Source: JABDGZ01 sp964483785
Lineage (GTDB): Bacteria > Omnitrophota > Gorgyraeia > Zapsychrales > Fredricksoniimonadaceae
DNA: 64,000 nucleotides
Direction: 5' to 3'
NCBI GenBank assembly: GCA_964483785.1
Contig: CAZACW010000008.1
Location: forward strand, 1-64,000
The notes beneath the pieces were generated by a model. It ran no database searches. It saw nothing but the letters and a program-made list of their open reading frames with translations, and had not been told where the DNA came from. The translations under genes and the position numbers were made by a program. This document shows, piece after piece, positions 52,902 through 61,206 of the stretch (its first letter is position 1; each line of letters opens with the position of its first letter).

Positions 52902-54029
52902 TTGAGCGCTCATAACGGAAAAACGATTCTCATTGTTGATGATGAACCATCCATCTCCGAGCTTTTGACCGTCCTGTTATCATCCCAAGGATATACCACC
53001 AAGGTGGCCGCCTCCGGCCGGCAAGCACTGGAGAATATTACTCCCGATATTGATTTAGTGCTGATGGACATGGTCCTTCCGGATGTGGAAGGCTTAAGTG
53101 TGTGCCGTCAGATCAAGACCCAATCCCCCCATAAAGATATTCCCATCATCGCCATCAGCGGCAAGCAAAACAGGCCCGATGCCAAGGAATCCCTAATTTG
53201 CGGGGTCGAGGATTATCTGCACAAGCCTTTCGAACCCGAGGAACTATTTGCGCACGTGGAAATGGTCTTGCAGCGCCATGAACTGCATTTGGCCGGTGAA
53301 TTCAAGCGCATCATCAACGAGGAATCCATCCATGTCCGTTTTCAGCCGATCTATTTTTTAAAGCCCATGAAATTGCTGGGCCTGGAAATGCTCAGCCGGC
53401 CCCAGACGACCAGCCCCATCCTTCATCCCGATATTTTTTTCAAGGCCGCTTTGAAATTCGGGGTCTATTATGAGGTGGAGATGATCGGCTGGCGCAAGGC
53501 GCTGAAAATGGCCGCGGAGAGTTTCGACGGCCGCCAGACCCTGTTTTTGAATTGCGAAACCAATCTGCTGGAAAATAGAAATTTTAATGCCATCAAAAGC
53601 ATGTTTTCAAGCATCGGGGTGTCCGGCAACGACATTTTCCTCGAGGTCACGGAACGCACGGCTGTGATTGCCTTCGATGAATTTTATAAGAGAATCCATG
53701 AATACCGCCAGGAAGGGTTTAAGATCGCGGTGGATGATATGGGCGCGGGGTATTCCAACCTGGAATCCATCGTCAAGATCGGGCCGGAAGCGATCAAGCT
53801 GGTCAAAAATGTCGTCAAAGGCGTCAGCGCGGACATCTATAAAAACAGTATGATCAAGCTGATCTCAGGCTTCTGCCGGGAAAACGGAATCGTCCTCATC
53901 GCCGAAGGCATTGAAACCAAGGAAGATTACGAGGCCTTGCTTGATTTGGGCGTGGAAGCGGGCCAAGGATATTTTCTGTGCCGTCCCACCGAACTCTCAG
54001 ACCTGAAAGAAAAACGCCTTTTGGAATAA
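52902..54029 (+). CDS. Response regulator receiver fused to an EAL domain (c-di-GMP phosphodiesterase)
   Basis: 375 residues. A CheY-like receiver (~1-125): ILIVDDEPSISELL acidic pair, phospho-acceptor Asp in LVLMDMVLPDVEG, IAISGKQ and the KPFEPEEL Lys. An EAL domain (~135-370): EML in place of EAL (GLEMLSRP), LNCETN, LEVTERTAVI, DDMGAGYSNLESI, IKLVKNVV, AEGIETKEDYEAL and GQGYFLCRP. Key Glu, Asp-Asp, Lys and Gln are kept; the Asp normally after IKI is Val. Probably hydrolyses c-di-GMP under phosphorylation control, with some doubt. TTG start with GGAGGTG. No histidine kinase is adjacent. Confidence 0.88.
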   Translation: MSAHNGKTILIVDDEPSISELLTVLLSSQGYTTKVAASGRQALENITPDIDLVLMDMVLPDVEGLSVCRQIKTQSPHKDIPIIAISGKQNRPDAKESLICGVEDYLHKPFEPEELFAHVEMVLQRHELHLAGEFKRIINEESIHVRFQPIYFLKPMKLLGLEMLSRPQTTSPILHPDIFFKAALKFGVYYEVEMIGWRKALKMAAESFDGRQTLFLNCETNLLENRNFNAIKSMFSSIGVSGNDIFLEVTERTAVIAFDEFYKRIHEYRQEGFKIAVDDMGAGYSNLESIVKIGPEAIKLVKNVVKGVSADIYKNSMIKLISGFCRENGIVLIAEGIETKEDYEALLDLGVEAGQGYFLCRPTELSDLKEKRLLE

Positions 54030-54056
54030 GGCGCTTTTAGGATCCCCTAAAACATC

Positions 54057-54085
54057 TTGAGCCGTCTGCCTGCCTGTGTTAATAT
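54057..54085 (+). promoter_or_regulatory. Promoter of the lipoprotein gene (leaderless type)
   Basis: TTGAGC (54057-54062), exact 17-base spacer, TAATAT (54080-54085), ending 7 bases before the GTG at 54093. No Shine-Dalgarno sequence is present. Confidence 0.6.
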
Positions 54086-54092
54086 CCTCTGC

Positions 54093-54644
54093 GTGGTGAA
54101 GAATTTCCTACTATGCGCAGCGGTTTTTGGGGTCAGCGGATGTTCTTTTTCTCATCACATCGAAAAATCCGATCAAGGTCCCGCACGCCTGCAGACCACG
54201 GGTTCTGTGGTGAATGCCCAGGCCTTGGGCCAAGGGGGGACCCTGCTGATCAAATCTTTCCGGCCCGGCCCCGGCGCCGAGGCTGGCGATGAAACCGACC
54301 TTTTGTCCTGGATGATCGTCAAGGGCATCAAAGAAAACCTTGAATTGGAAGACCGGCGTTTTCAAGTGCAGGTGGAAAGCCAGCAGGACGCGGATTGCTA
54401 CCTGGACGGCTACATCGAGGATTTCGGCCGGGAGCATCATTTGACCCATCATCGCCTGCCTCCCCGTGAAGTGTATTTGAACGTGGACGGAGAAGTTTGG
54501 CTGCGCCAGACCGGGGAAAAGGTCCTGACCTTTCAATCATCGACCGTGATCGATTTAAATTCCCAAAAACCAAGAAACGTGGCCCTGCAGATGGGGGCGG
54601 CCATCGCCCATTTTATCGCCTCACAGCCGGGCGGAAAGAGATGA
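54093..54644 (+). CDS. Predicted lipoprotein of unknown function
   Basis: 183 residues from GTG 54093 (GTG 54096 is equally possible; an in-frame TTG at 54057 would lie inside the promoter). The signal is VKNFLLCAAVFGVSGC, with a lipobox Cys. The mature part has SFRPGPGAEAGDETDLLSWM and YLDGYIEDFGREHHLTHHRL, with no recognised family. The Asp at +2 is absent (Ser), so outer-membrane sorting is likely if E. coli rules apply. hldD follows 4 bases later, hinting at an envelope function. Confidence 0.72.
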   Translation: MVKNFLLCAAVFGVSGCSFSHHIEKSDQGPARLQTTGSVVNAQALGQGGTLLIKSFRPGPGAEAGDETDLLSWMIVKGIKENLELEDRRFQVQVESQQDADCYLDGYIEDFGREHHLTHHRLPPREVYLNVDGEVWLRQTGEKVLTFQSSTVIDLNSQKPRNVALQMGAAIAHFIASQPGGKR

Positions 54645-54648
54645 TGCC

Positions 54649-55620
54649 GTGATTGTGGTGACCGGAGGGGCAGGATTTATCGGATCGTGTTTGGTGGCCC
54701 AGTTAAACAGCCGCGGCCGCCAGGACCTGATTGTGGTGGACCATTGGGACGCTGAAGATGATCCCAAAAAAAAGAACTTGGCCGGCAAGCGCTACCAGCG
54801 CTTTTACGATAAGCTGGAATATGTGAAATTGCTCAGGCGCAATCAATTCGATTTTGACGTCGAGTGCATCCTGCACATGGGCGCCTGCTCCTCCACCACC
54901 CTGCAGGACGCCGATTATTTTGAGAAGAATAATTTTGAATACAGCTGTGCCGTGGCCGGCTGGGCCCTGGAGCATGGGGCGCGCCTGATTTACGCGTCCT
55001 CCGCCGCCACCTACGGAGACGGCGCCTTGGGTTACAGCGACGATGATGCCCGATTGCGCCAATTGAAGCCGCTTAATCTGTACGGCGCCTCAAAGCAAAA
55101 ATTCGACCAATGGGTGCTGGACCACGGGTATCAAAACACGGTGGTGGGCCTGAAATTTTTCAATGTCTTCGGGCCCAACGAATACCATAAGGGAGAGATG
55201 CGCAGTGTCGTGGCCAAGGCCTATGACCGGGTGGTTGCGGAAGGCAAAATGTCCTTGTTCAAATCTTATGATCCCCGGTATAAGGACGGCGAGCAGAAAA
55301 GGGACTTTATCTATATCAAGGATGCGGTTGATGCGGTGATGTTTTTGATGGACCATCCCGGCATCCATGGGATTTATAATTTAGGCACCGGCCAGGCGCG
55401 CACCTGGAATGATTTGGCCATGGCTTTGTTCAAGGCCGTGGGTAAAAATCCCAGGATCGAGTATATCCCCATGCCGGATGTGTTAAAGGACAAATACCAG
55501 TATTTTACACAGGCAGAAATGGACAAATTGCGTCGAGCTGGGTATGCCAAACCTTTTACGTCATTGGAAGACGCGGTGAAAGATTATGCCGGATATTTAT
55601 CAGCCAAACGCTGCTGGTAA
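54649..55620 (+). CDS. hldD: ADP-L-glycero-D-manno-heptose 6-epimerase
   Basis: 323 residues, extended SDR. VTGGAGFIGSCLVAQLN Rossmann start, ILHMGACSSTTLQDADYF, IYASSAATYGDGALGYSDDD, LYGASKQKFDQWVL (YxxxK), FFNVFGPNEYHKGEMRSV and KRDFIYIKDA. All are close to E. coli HldD. Makes ADP-L-glycero-D-manno-heptose for the heptosyltransferases at 6200-12336. The upstream Hld kinase genes are not in the window. GTG start. Confidence 0.95.
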   Translation: MIVVTGGAGFIGSCLVAQLNSRGRQDLIVVDHWDAEDDPKKKNLAGKRYQRFYDKLEYVKLLRRNQFDFDVECILHMGACSSTTLQDADYFEKNNFEYSCAVAGWALEHGARLIYASSAATYGDGALGYSDDDARLRQLKPLNLYGASKQKFDQWVLDHGYQNTVVGLKFFNVFGPNEYHKGEMRSVVAKAYDRVVAEGKMSLFKSYDPRYKDGEQKRDFIYIKDAVDAVMFLMDHPGIHGIYNLGTGQARTWNDLAMALFKAVGKNPRIEYIPMPDVLKDKYQYFTQAEMDKLRRAGYAKPFTSLEDAVKDYAGYLSAKRCW

Positions 55621-55635
55621 CGAAAGGAAGGCGCG

Positions 55636-56691
55636 ATGCTCCTTTTGATCATTTTGGGCGTGGTTGTGCTTTTGACCTTCGCGGTCATAGGCTCCCTGTT
55701 TTTCTTCTTGAGCCGGGAAAAGACGAAATTAGACGACGGGGCCGTGCCCTTGACAGACCTGAATCAAATCAAGAAGGAATTTTCTTCCGGGCTGCTTGAG
55801 CCCCAAACACCCAAAATGACCAAATTGGAAACGGATTTGGCGCCGCCGGTCTATGAGCCCAAGGTCTCCATTCCAACGGCAGCGCCGGCCCCTGCGCTTT
55901 CCGAAGATGATCGGTATAAACAGAGGGCCCAGGACCTTGAGGATGAACTGAAGACCATCACCCAGAAAGCCGAAGATCAGTCCCATCAGGCGCAAGGGAT
56001 GATCGAAGACCTGACCAAGGAAAACGAGTCGCTGAAAATCCAGCAGATCAAACTGGAGGAGGCCCAGCGCCATTTGAGCCAATTGCAGGACGAGGCCTCC
56101 CAATTAAAAACCGACAACGCGGGCCTGCAAAGCCAGCTGGATTTGGCCCATGCCCAGGTCAAGCTTCTGCAGGAGCAGATGGCCGCCTTTCAGTCCCAGA
56201 TGCAGGAGGAGATCAGCCGGGCCAATGCCGCGGTGACACAGATCAAGCAGGAGAAGGAGGCCTTGCTGGCCGCGCCCAAACCTGATCCCGATGGTGTCCT
56301 GCGCCTGGAAATCGAGGATTTAAAAGCCGCCAATCAAAAACTTTTGGCCATGGTCGATGCCTTGAAGGAAAAAAATGAGGCCCTGCAGTATGCCTTGATC
56401 AAGTCCAGGGCCCAGTCCAGCGGCCTGGAGCGGGTCAGTTTCAATTACAAAAACCAGCTGGAAGATTTTTTAAAGAAGGTCAATGCCCTGCAGCAGGACC
56501 AGGCGCAGTTATCTCAAGTCAATAACAGGATGGAAGGGCTGATCCAGCAGGTGCAAAATCAAAACGAAGATCTGGTCAAGAAAGACCAGCTGTCCCAGTT
56601 TGAACTGGAAAAAAACCGTTCGCGGCTGGCCTCGCTTGAGCGCGAATGCGAAGACTTGAAATCCCGGATCAAACAGCAAAACAATCCTTGA
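55636..56691 (+). CDS. Membrane-anchored coiled-coil protein
   Basis: 351 residues: an N-terminal transmembrane helix (LLLIILGVVVLLTFAVIGSL), a Pro/Ala-rich linker, then from about residue 95 to the end almost continuous coiled coil (EDLTKENESLKIQQIKLEEA, LQSQLDLAHAQVKLLQEQ). No enzymatic domain. Such proteins act as spacers or scaffolds in the periplasm or at the membrane. It is between hldD and a lipoprotein gene; function unknown. Confidence 0.78.
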   Translation: MLLLIILGVVVLLTFAVIGSLFFFLSREKTKLDDGAVPLTDLNQIKKEFSSGLLEPQTPKMTKLETDLAPPVYEPKVSIPTAAPAPALSEDDRYKQRAQDLEDELKTITQKAEDQSHQAQGMIEDLTKENESLKIQQIKLEEAQRHLSQLQDEASQLKTDNAGLQSQLDLAHAQVKLLQEQMAAFQSQMQEEISRANAAVTQIKQEKEALLAAPKPDPDGVLRLEIEDLKAANQKLLAMVDALKEKNEALQYALIKSRAQSSGLERVSFNYKNQLEDFLKKVNALQQDQAQLSQVNNRMEGLIQQVQNQNEDLVKKDQLSQFELEKNRSRLASLERECEDLKSRIKQQNNP

Positions 56692-56695
56692 GGTC

Positions 56696-57172
56696 ATGAT
56701 GCGTTTACTTCTGTTGTGCTCTGCCGTTGTTCTTTTATCCTCCTGCGCCGCCTGGGACAATACCGTCGAGGTGGGCAAGACCATTTGGGGATCATCCACC
56801 CGGGCCCTGGAGCAGGCGCGGGACAGGGCCATGACTAAGTCCTATGACAAATCTTATTGGGACTGCGTGCGCAGCGCCATGGCCGTGGTCAAGAAGACCA
56901 AATGGATGGTGTTTAAAAAAGACGAGATCAAGGGGTATCTCGTCGTGATGGGGATCAAGGGCCAGGTGAACACCACCGAGGTGGGGATTTTCTTCGATGA
57001 ATTGTCCGACACCCGGACCAAGGTCGAGGTTTCGTCTTTAAGCACCAACGCCAAACGCAAGGTGGCCAAGGCCCTGTTTCATGGGATGGACATTGCTTTC
57101 GGGTATCTGCCGCCGGACCCGCCCGAGCCCGAGGAACTGCCTAAAACCGGTCCGAATGCGCCCTTGTCATGA
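56696..57172 (+). CDS. Predicted lipoprotein
   Basis: 158 residues with a classical lipoprotein signal (MMRLLLLCSAVVLLSSC). The mature part contains WDCVRSAMAVVKKTKWMVFK and EVGIFFDELSDTRTKVEVSS, a small alpha-beta fold resembling DUF3568-like lipoproteins, but I am not certain of the family; the C-terminus is Pro-rich (PPDPPEPEELPKTGPN). Overlaps padR by 4 bases. Confidence 0.75.
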   Translation: MMRLLLLCSAVVLLSSCAAWDNTVEVGKTIWGSSTRALEQARDRAMTKSYDKSYWDCVRSAMAVVKKTKWMVFKKDEIKGYLVVMGIKGQVNTTEVGIFFDELSDTRTKVEVSSLSTNAKRKVAKALFHGMDIAFGYLPPDPPEPEELPKTGPNAPLS

Positions 57173-57678
57173 TTGAGCATGAATTTCTTTTTTTGGGCCT
57201 TTTGGCCAAAGGGCCCAAACACGGTTATGATATCAAGCTCCAGCTGCAGGAAGACCTGGGGCCGCGGATAGGCCTGCAGATCAAATCTATTTATTATCCT
57301 TTGCAGAAAATGGAAAGCTCCGGTCTCGTGGCCAAGGACATGGGCCGCCGTGAAGGCCGTTTTCCGGAAAAATACGTTTACCGCATCACACCCAAAGGCC
57401 GCAAGAGATTCGAGGAGCTTATCGAGGAGAAGCTCTTGTCGGTTGAGCGCCCGTTTTTTGAGATTGACCTGGCGTATTATTTCCTGCCCATGGTGGACAA
57501 GAGCAAGGCCAAGCGCCGGCTCAAGGCCCGGCTGGGTCTTTTGAAGAAGGTCGAGAAGGAATTAAGGCTCTGGCAGGCCTCTTCCAAGACCAAGATTATG
57601 GACCTGATTTTTCAGCATGATCTGGATTTGGTCGGGGCAGAAGTCCATTCTACCCAAAAAATCATCAATCAGCTTTAA
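57169..57678 (+). CDS. PadR-family transcriptional regulator
   Basis: 169 residues. N-terminal winged helix: FLFLGLLAKGPKHGYDIKLQ, IYYPLQKMESSGLV, YVYRITPKGRKRFEEL, followed by a C-terminal helical dimerisation domain (KARLGLLKKVEKELRLW). Ends an operon beginning at hldD or the lipoprotein gene; its target is not evident. No conventional palindromic PadR operator (ATGT-8-ACAT) was found nearby. Confidence 0.9.
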   Translation: MIEHEFLFLGLLAKGPKHGYDIKLQLQEDLGPRIGLQIKSIYYPLQKMESSGLVAKDMGRREGRFPEKYVYRITPKGRKRFEELIEEKLLSVERPFFEIDLAYYFLPMVDKSKAKRRLKARLGLLKKVEKELRLWQASSKTKIMDLIFQHDLDLVGAEVHSTQKIINQL

Positions 57679-57685
57679 CAACCGG

Positions 57686-57714
57686 ACCATCACAACCTCC
57701 GGGGTTGTGATGGT
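57686..57714. repeat. ACAACC-type dispersed palindrome, copy 6
   Basis: ACCATCACAACC and GGTTGTGATGGT around TCCGG, 7 bases after the padR stop. Confidence 0.92.
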
Positions 57715-57764
57715 TCTCTCAGAATTCATAGCAGGAGCCTAACTGCTTGATTTATATATAGTTC

Positions 57765-57792
57765 TTGACATATCCGTTGTGTATATTAGAAT
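57765..57792 (+). promoter_or_regulatory. Promoter upstream of the acyl-CoA ligase gene
   Basis: TTGACA (57765-57770), 16-base spacer, TAGAAT (57787-57792), 36 bases before the ATG. Confidence 0.7.
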
Positions 57793-57828
57793 TTCTTTAG
57801 TAAAATTTTAATAGTTTTCTGAGAATCC

Positions 57829-59316
57829 ATGAACGTTTATCAAATTTTAACTGATTCTGCCCAGCATTTTGGCCTCAAGCCTGCTGTTATCTTTAAAGAT
57901 AATAGTATTAGTTTTCAAGACTTGAAAGCCAAGGTCTTTGCCTTGGCCAGGGGCCTGCATAAGGCGGGTCTTGCCAGAGGCGGGAAAATCGCCTTATATC
58001 TGCCCAATTGTCCTGAATATGTATACAGCTATTTGTCATCCTTTCTTTTGGGCGCTGTGGTGGTTCCCCTGGATTATATGCTCAAAAATGATGAGCTGAT
58101 ATCCTGCCTCTTTCATGCCGAGGCGGATTACGCCATTGTCCTGGCTAAACCTGAAATGGATTGGAACATGGTCCAAAAAAGCGTGCCTTCCTTAAAGCAG
58201 GTGATTCATTTGGGGGAAGAGTTTGAGCGCTGCATGGAAGGGGACGGGCAGGGCGCGGTTCCTTTTAAGAACGCCCTTTATGAGGCTGATCCGGCCTTGA
58301 TCATGTACACCTCCGGTACCACAGGCCAGCCCAAGGGCATTTTGCTTAATTATAAACATCTTCAAGGCTCCCCCCAGGCCATGAAATATTTTGTGGATTT
58401 AAGCGCGCGCGACGTCAAATTATGCGCCATTCCTTTGTCTCATATCGGCGGGTTTATCTATATCCAAAACTGCATTATCTTCGGCATCACCTTGGTTTTG
58501 ATGGACCGTTTTCATCCCATGGAATTTTTAAAAAACGTAATGCAGCACAAGGTCACCTGCTTTCACATTGTTCCGCCGATGTACACGGCCTTGCTGACGC
58601 TTAAAAATTTGGACCAGTTTGATCTCTCCAGCCTGCGCTGGGTGGTGGTGTTCGGCGCCCCGAATTCCCCGGAGATTCTGGCGCGGTTTCATCAGTATTG
58701 TCCCAATGCCAAACTGCTCAACGGCTGGGGCATGACCGAGACCTGCCCGCCCAATACGGTGATACCGCTGGACAATCCCAAGATCGAAAGCGTGGGCAAG
58801 CCGGCGCCCCACTGCGCAATCAGGATCGTTGATGAGCAGGACAAGCCGGTGGCAGCGGGAAGCGTCGGGGAGATCACAATCCGCGGCTGGGTGGTGATGC
58901 AGGAATATTACAAGGACCCCGCAGCCACCCAAGACGCCAAGCGGGGAGGCTGGTTTCATACCGGCGATCTGGGACGCTTTGATGAGGAGGGTTTTTTATA
59001 TATCGTCGGCCGCATAAAGGAAATGATCAAGGTGGCGGGCCAAATTGTTTACGCGCCCGAGGTGGAAGCGGCCTTGTGCAAGCATGAGGCTGTTTTGGAA
59101 GCGGCGGTGATCGGCATTGCCGATGATATGCGGGGCGAGGCAGTCAAAGCGTTCGTCGTCTTGAAAGAGGGATTCAATATTGACCCTTTGGAGATCAAAT
59201 ATTTTGCCAAGGACCATCTGGCGAATTTCAAGGTGCCGCATACCGTGGACATCCGTCCGTCCTTGCCCAAGAATAGAACCGGAAAGATAGATAAGGAGAT
59301 GTTAAAACTAAAATAA
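57829..59316 (+). CDS. AMP-forming acyl-CoA synthetase/ligase (ANL superfamily)
   Basis: 495 residues. The large N-terminal domain carries the phosphate loop IMYTSGTTGQPKGILL (A3), IPLSHIGGFIYIQNC, LNGWGMTETCPPN (A5-like) and WFHTGDLGRFDEEGFLYIVG (A7); the small C-terminal domain has GRIKEMIKVAGQIVYAPEVE (A8) and the catalytic Lys in PKNRTGKIDKEML (A10). Activates a carboxylic acid as acyl-AMP then acyl-CoA; chain length cannot be set by eye. No carrier-protein or ketosynthase gene is near. Possibly the first gene of the downstream salvage operon but separated by repeats. Confidence 0.9.
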   Translation: MNVYQILTDSAQHFGLKPAVIFKDNSISFQDLKAKVFALARGLHKAGLARGGKIALYLPNCPEYVYSYLSSFLLGAVVVPLDYMLKNDELISCLFHAEADYAIVLAKPEMDWNMVQKSVPSLKQVIHLGEEFERCMEGDGQGAVPFKNALYEADPALIMYTSGTTGQPKGILLNYKHLQGSPQAMKYFVDLSARDVKLCAIPLSHIGGFIYIQNCIIFGITLVLMDRFHPMEFLKNVMQHKVTCFHIVPPMYTALLTLKNLDQFDLSSLRWVVVFGAPNSPEILARFHQYCPNAKLLNGWGMTETCPPNTVIPLDNPKIESVGKPAPHCAIRIVDEQDKPVAAGSVGEITIRGWVVMQEYYKDPAATQDAKRGGWFHTGDLGRFDEEGFLYIVGRIKEMIKVAGQIVYAPEVEAALCKHEAVLEAAVIGIADDMRGEAVKAFVVLKEGFNIDPLEIKYFAKDHLANFKVPHTVDIRPSLPKNRTGKIDKEMLKLK

Positions 59317-59380
59317 AAACCACCACAACCTCCGGGGTTGCGATGGTTAACCATCGCAACCCCGGAGGTTGCGGAGGTTT
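59317..59380. repeat. Pair of ACAACC units forming a 64-bp cruciform, copies 7-8
   Basis: Two 32-base units in opposite orientation with no spacer (AACCTCCGGGGTTGCGATGG against AACCATCGCAACCCCGGAGG). Arms match except for about two positions near the ends. Located between the ligase and nucleoside phosphorylase genes. Confidence 0.9.
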
Positions 59381-59416
59381 CAGCGGCCATCAGTTCAAAT
59401 AATTAAGGAGATGATT

Positions 59417-60196
59417 ATGACAACAGCGACACAAGACAGAATGACCAGGGACGTGCATTTAAGCGGCAAGGACCTGATGGCCATGGTGCAGCTGCGGCCC
59501 AAGGACATCGGCAAATACGCCCTTGTGCCAGGCCCCAAGGAACGCCTGGATTCCCTGGTCAAGAAAATGGAAAACCCGGTCAAAAATTTTTCCTTTATGG
59601 AATACAATATGTTCACCGGCAGCCTCAACGGCACGCGCGTGACGGCCATCAACGGCGGGCGCTTTGCGGCGGACACCGCCATCACCACAGAGATCTTATG
59701 CAGCGCCGAGGCCAAGGTCCTCATCCGCATCGGCAGCTGCGGGGCCATGCGCCGTGACATCAAGATCGGTGATTTTATCCTGACCACCGGCTGCGTGCGG
59801 GGGGACGGGGTTTCTCCCTATTATGTGGATGATCAATTTGTCACGGTCCCGGATGCCGGCCTGACCAAAAAATTAGGCGCCATCGCCCAAAATCTCGCCG
59901 GCACCGCCGGGTTGACCGTCCACGAGGGCAAGGTCTGGTCTACCGACGCCATTTTGCGGGAGACCAAGGAGGTGGTCAACAAGGTGATCGACCAGGGCGC
60001 CATCGGTGTGGACATGGTCAGCGCGCCGTTTTTGACCATTGCCCAGGTGTATAAGATCCCGGCCGTGTCCATCCTCGCGGTTTCGGATAATTTGATCACC
60101 GGCCAAATGGGCTTTATCAATCCGGATTATTACATGGCCGAGGGCATGCTGATCCAGATGGCGGTTGAGCTGGTGAAACAATTGGAAGGAAAATAA
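59417..60196 (+). CDS. Nucleoside phosphorylase, NP-I family (PNP/UDP-phosphorylase type)
   Basis: 259 residues from ATG 59417 (TAAGGAG 7 bases upstream). NP-I motifs: YALVPGPKERLDSLV, VTAINGGRFAADTAITTEIL, LIRIGSCGAMRRDIKIGDF and IGVDMVSAPFLTIAQVYK at the purine/ribose site (more usual is VEMEAAAL), AVSDNL. Splits a nucleoside with phosphate to give base and pentose-1-phosphate. With the isomerase and aldolase downstream, the likely substrate is a 5'-modified adenosine such as 5'-deoxyadenosine or MTA; not proven by sequence. Confidence 0.88.
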   Translation: MTTATQDRMTRDVHLSGKDLMAMVQLRPKDIGKYALVPGPKERLDSLVKKMENPVKNFSFMEYNMFTGSLNGTRVTAINGGRFAADTAITTEILCSAEAKVLIRIGSCGAMRRDIKIGDFILTTGCVRGDGVSPYYVDDQFVTVPDAGLTKKLGAIAQNLAGTAGLTVHEGKVWSTDAILRETKEVVNKVIDQGAIGVDMVSAPFLTIAQVYKIPAVSILAVSDNLITGQMGFINPDYYMAEGMLIQMAVELVKQLEGK

Positions 60197-60239
60197 ACAG
60201 CGTTGGCGATAATTTTTAGACGCTGATCACAGGTCACGT

Positions 60240-61206
60240 ATGCAAGAATTTCCATTATTTTGGCCGGCGCAGATGAAGGACGGGGTTTTATATGTTTTGG
60301 ATGAGACCCTGGTGCCGGCAAAACTTAAATACATTCCGGTCAAGGATGTACGCGGCGCAGTGGAGGTGATCCGCTCCATGAAAACCCGCGCCTTTGGGCA
60401 GTTTTTGGTGGTTCTGAATACTTTTTTATTGGAGTTGGATGTAAAGGAGAATTTGCTTAAAGATTTGCAGAATGTGGCCCAGCAGCTGAATAATTCCCGG
60501 CCCACTTTTCCCTTTGCCGAGGTCACGGGCCTGATCATAGCGGTGGCAGAGAAAGCAGCGGCCAATGAGGGGGATGTGAAGGTGGCTGTGGCCAAAACGG
60601 TCCAGGGCTTTTTAGCAGGCATCAGGGCCCGGCGGCTTGAGCGGGTGCAGACCTTGGCCGATGCCTTGCACGACGGGGATGCGGTGCTGACCCATTGTAA
60701 TGTCAGCGGCGAGCTGGCCATGGCCGCAAGCCTGGCCAAAGAAAAGGGCAAGCGCGTCAAATTTTTCGTCACGGAAACCAGGCCGTATATGCAGGGCGCC
60801 AAATTAACGGTTTGGGAATTACAGCAGGCAAAAGTGCCTGTGACCTTGGTGGCTGATAATGCCGTGGGTTCCTTGATGGCCGAAGGCTTAGTCAACAAGG
60901 CCGTGATCGGTTCTGACCGTTCCGCAGCCAACGGAGATATCGCCAATAAAATCGGCACGTATCAAAACGCGGNNNNNNNNNNTTTTGGCCAAGGAATTCG
61001 GCATTCCCCTGATCGTGTTGACCCAGCCTTCCAGGGGTGTGGCAACGGGCAGCCAGATGCCGATTGAGATCAGGGAAGGCGAGGAATTGACGGTGTTTAA
61101 CGGCAAAAAAGTTTTTGGGCCCAAGGTCAAAGGGTTTTACCCCGGCTTTGACGTGGTGCCTCATGCCTTGATTACGAAAGCGATAGCGATCCATGCAGGC
61201 TTATAA
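60240..61206 (+). CDS. MtnA-like sugar-1-phosphate isomerase (eIF-2B alpha family), interrupted by N-gap
   Basis: The reading frame runs from ATG 60240 to 60972 and, after ten Ns, from 60983 to TAA at 61206. If the Ns are deleted the frame continues as TYQ-N-A-V-L-A-K, exactly as expected, giving 318 residues; the gap is probably of length zero. Family motifs: LTHCNVSGELAMAASLAKE (catalytic Cys), ETRPYMQGAKLTVWEL, IGSDRSAANGDIANKIGTY (catalytic Asp). Converts an aldose-1-phosphate (5-methylthio- or 5-deoxyribose-1-P) to the 1-ketose. Ribose-1,5-bisphosphate isomerase is an alternative, though no RuBisCO gene is present. Confidence 0.88.
60973..60982. other. Assembly gap (10 Ns)
   Basis: Scaffold padding inside the isomerase gene; the flanking bases G and TTTTGG join in frame to Ala-Val-Leu, so no sequence seems to be missing. 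Confidence 0.95.
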
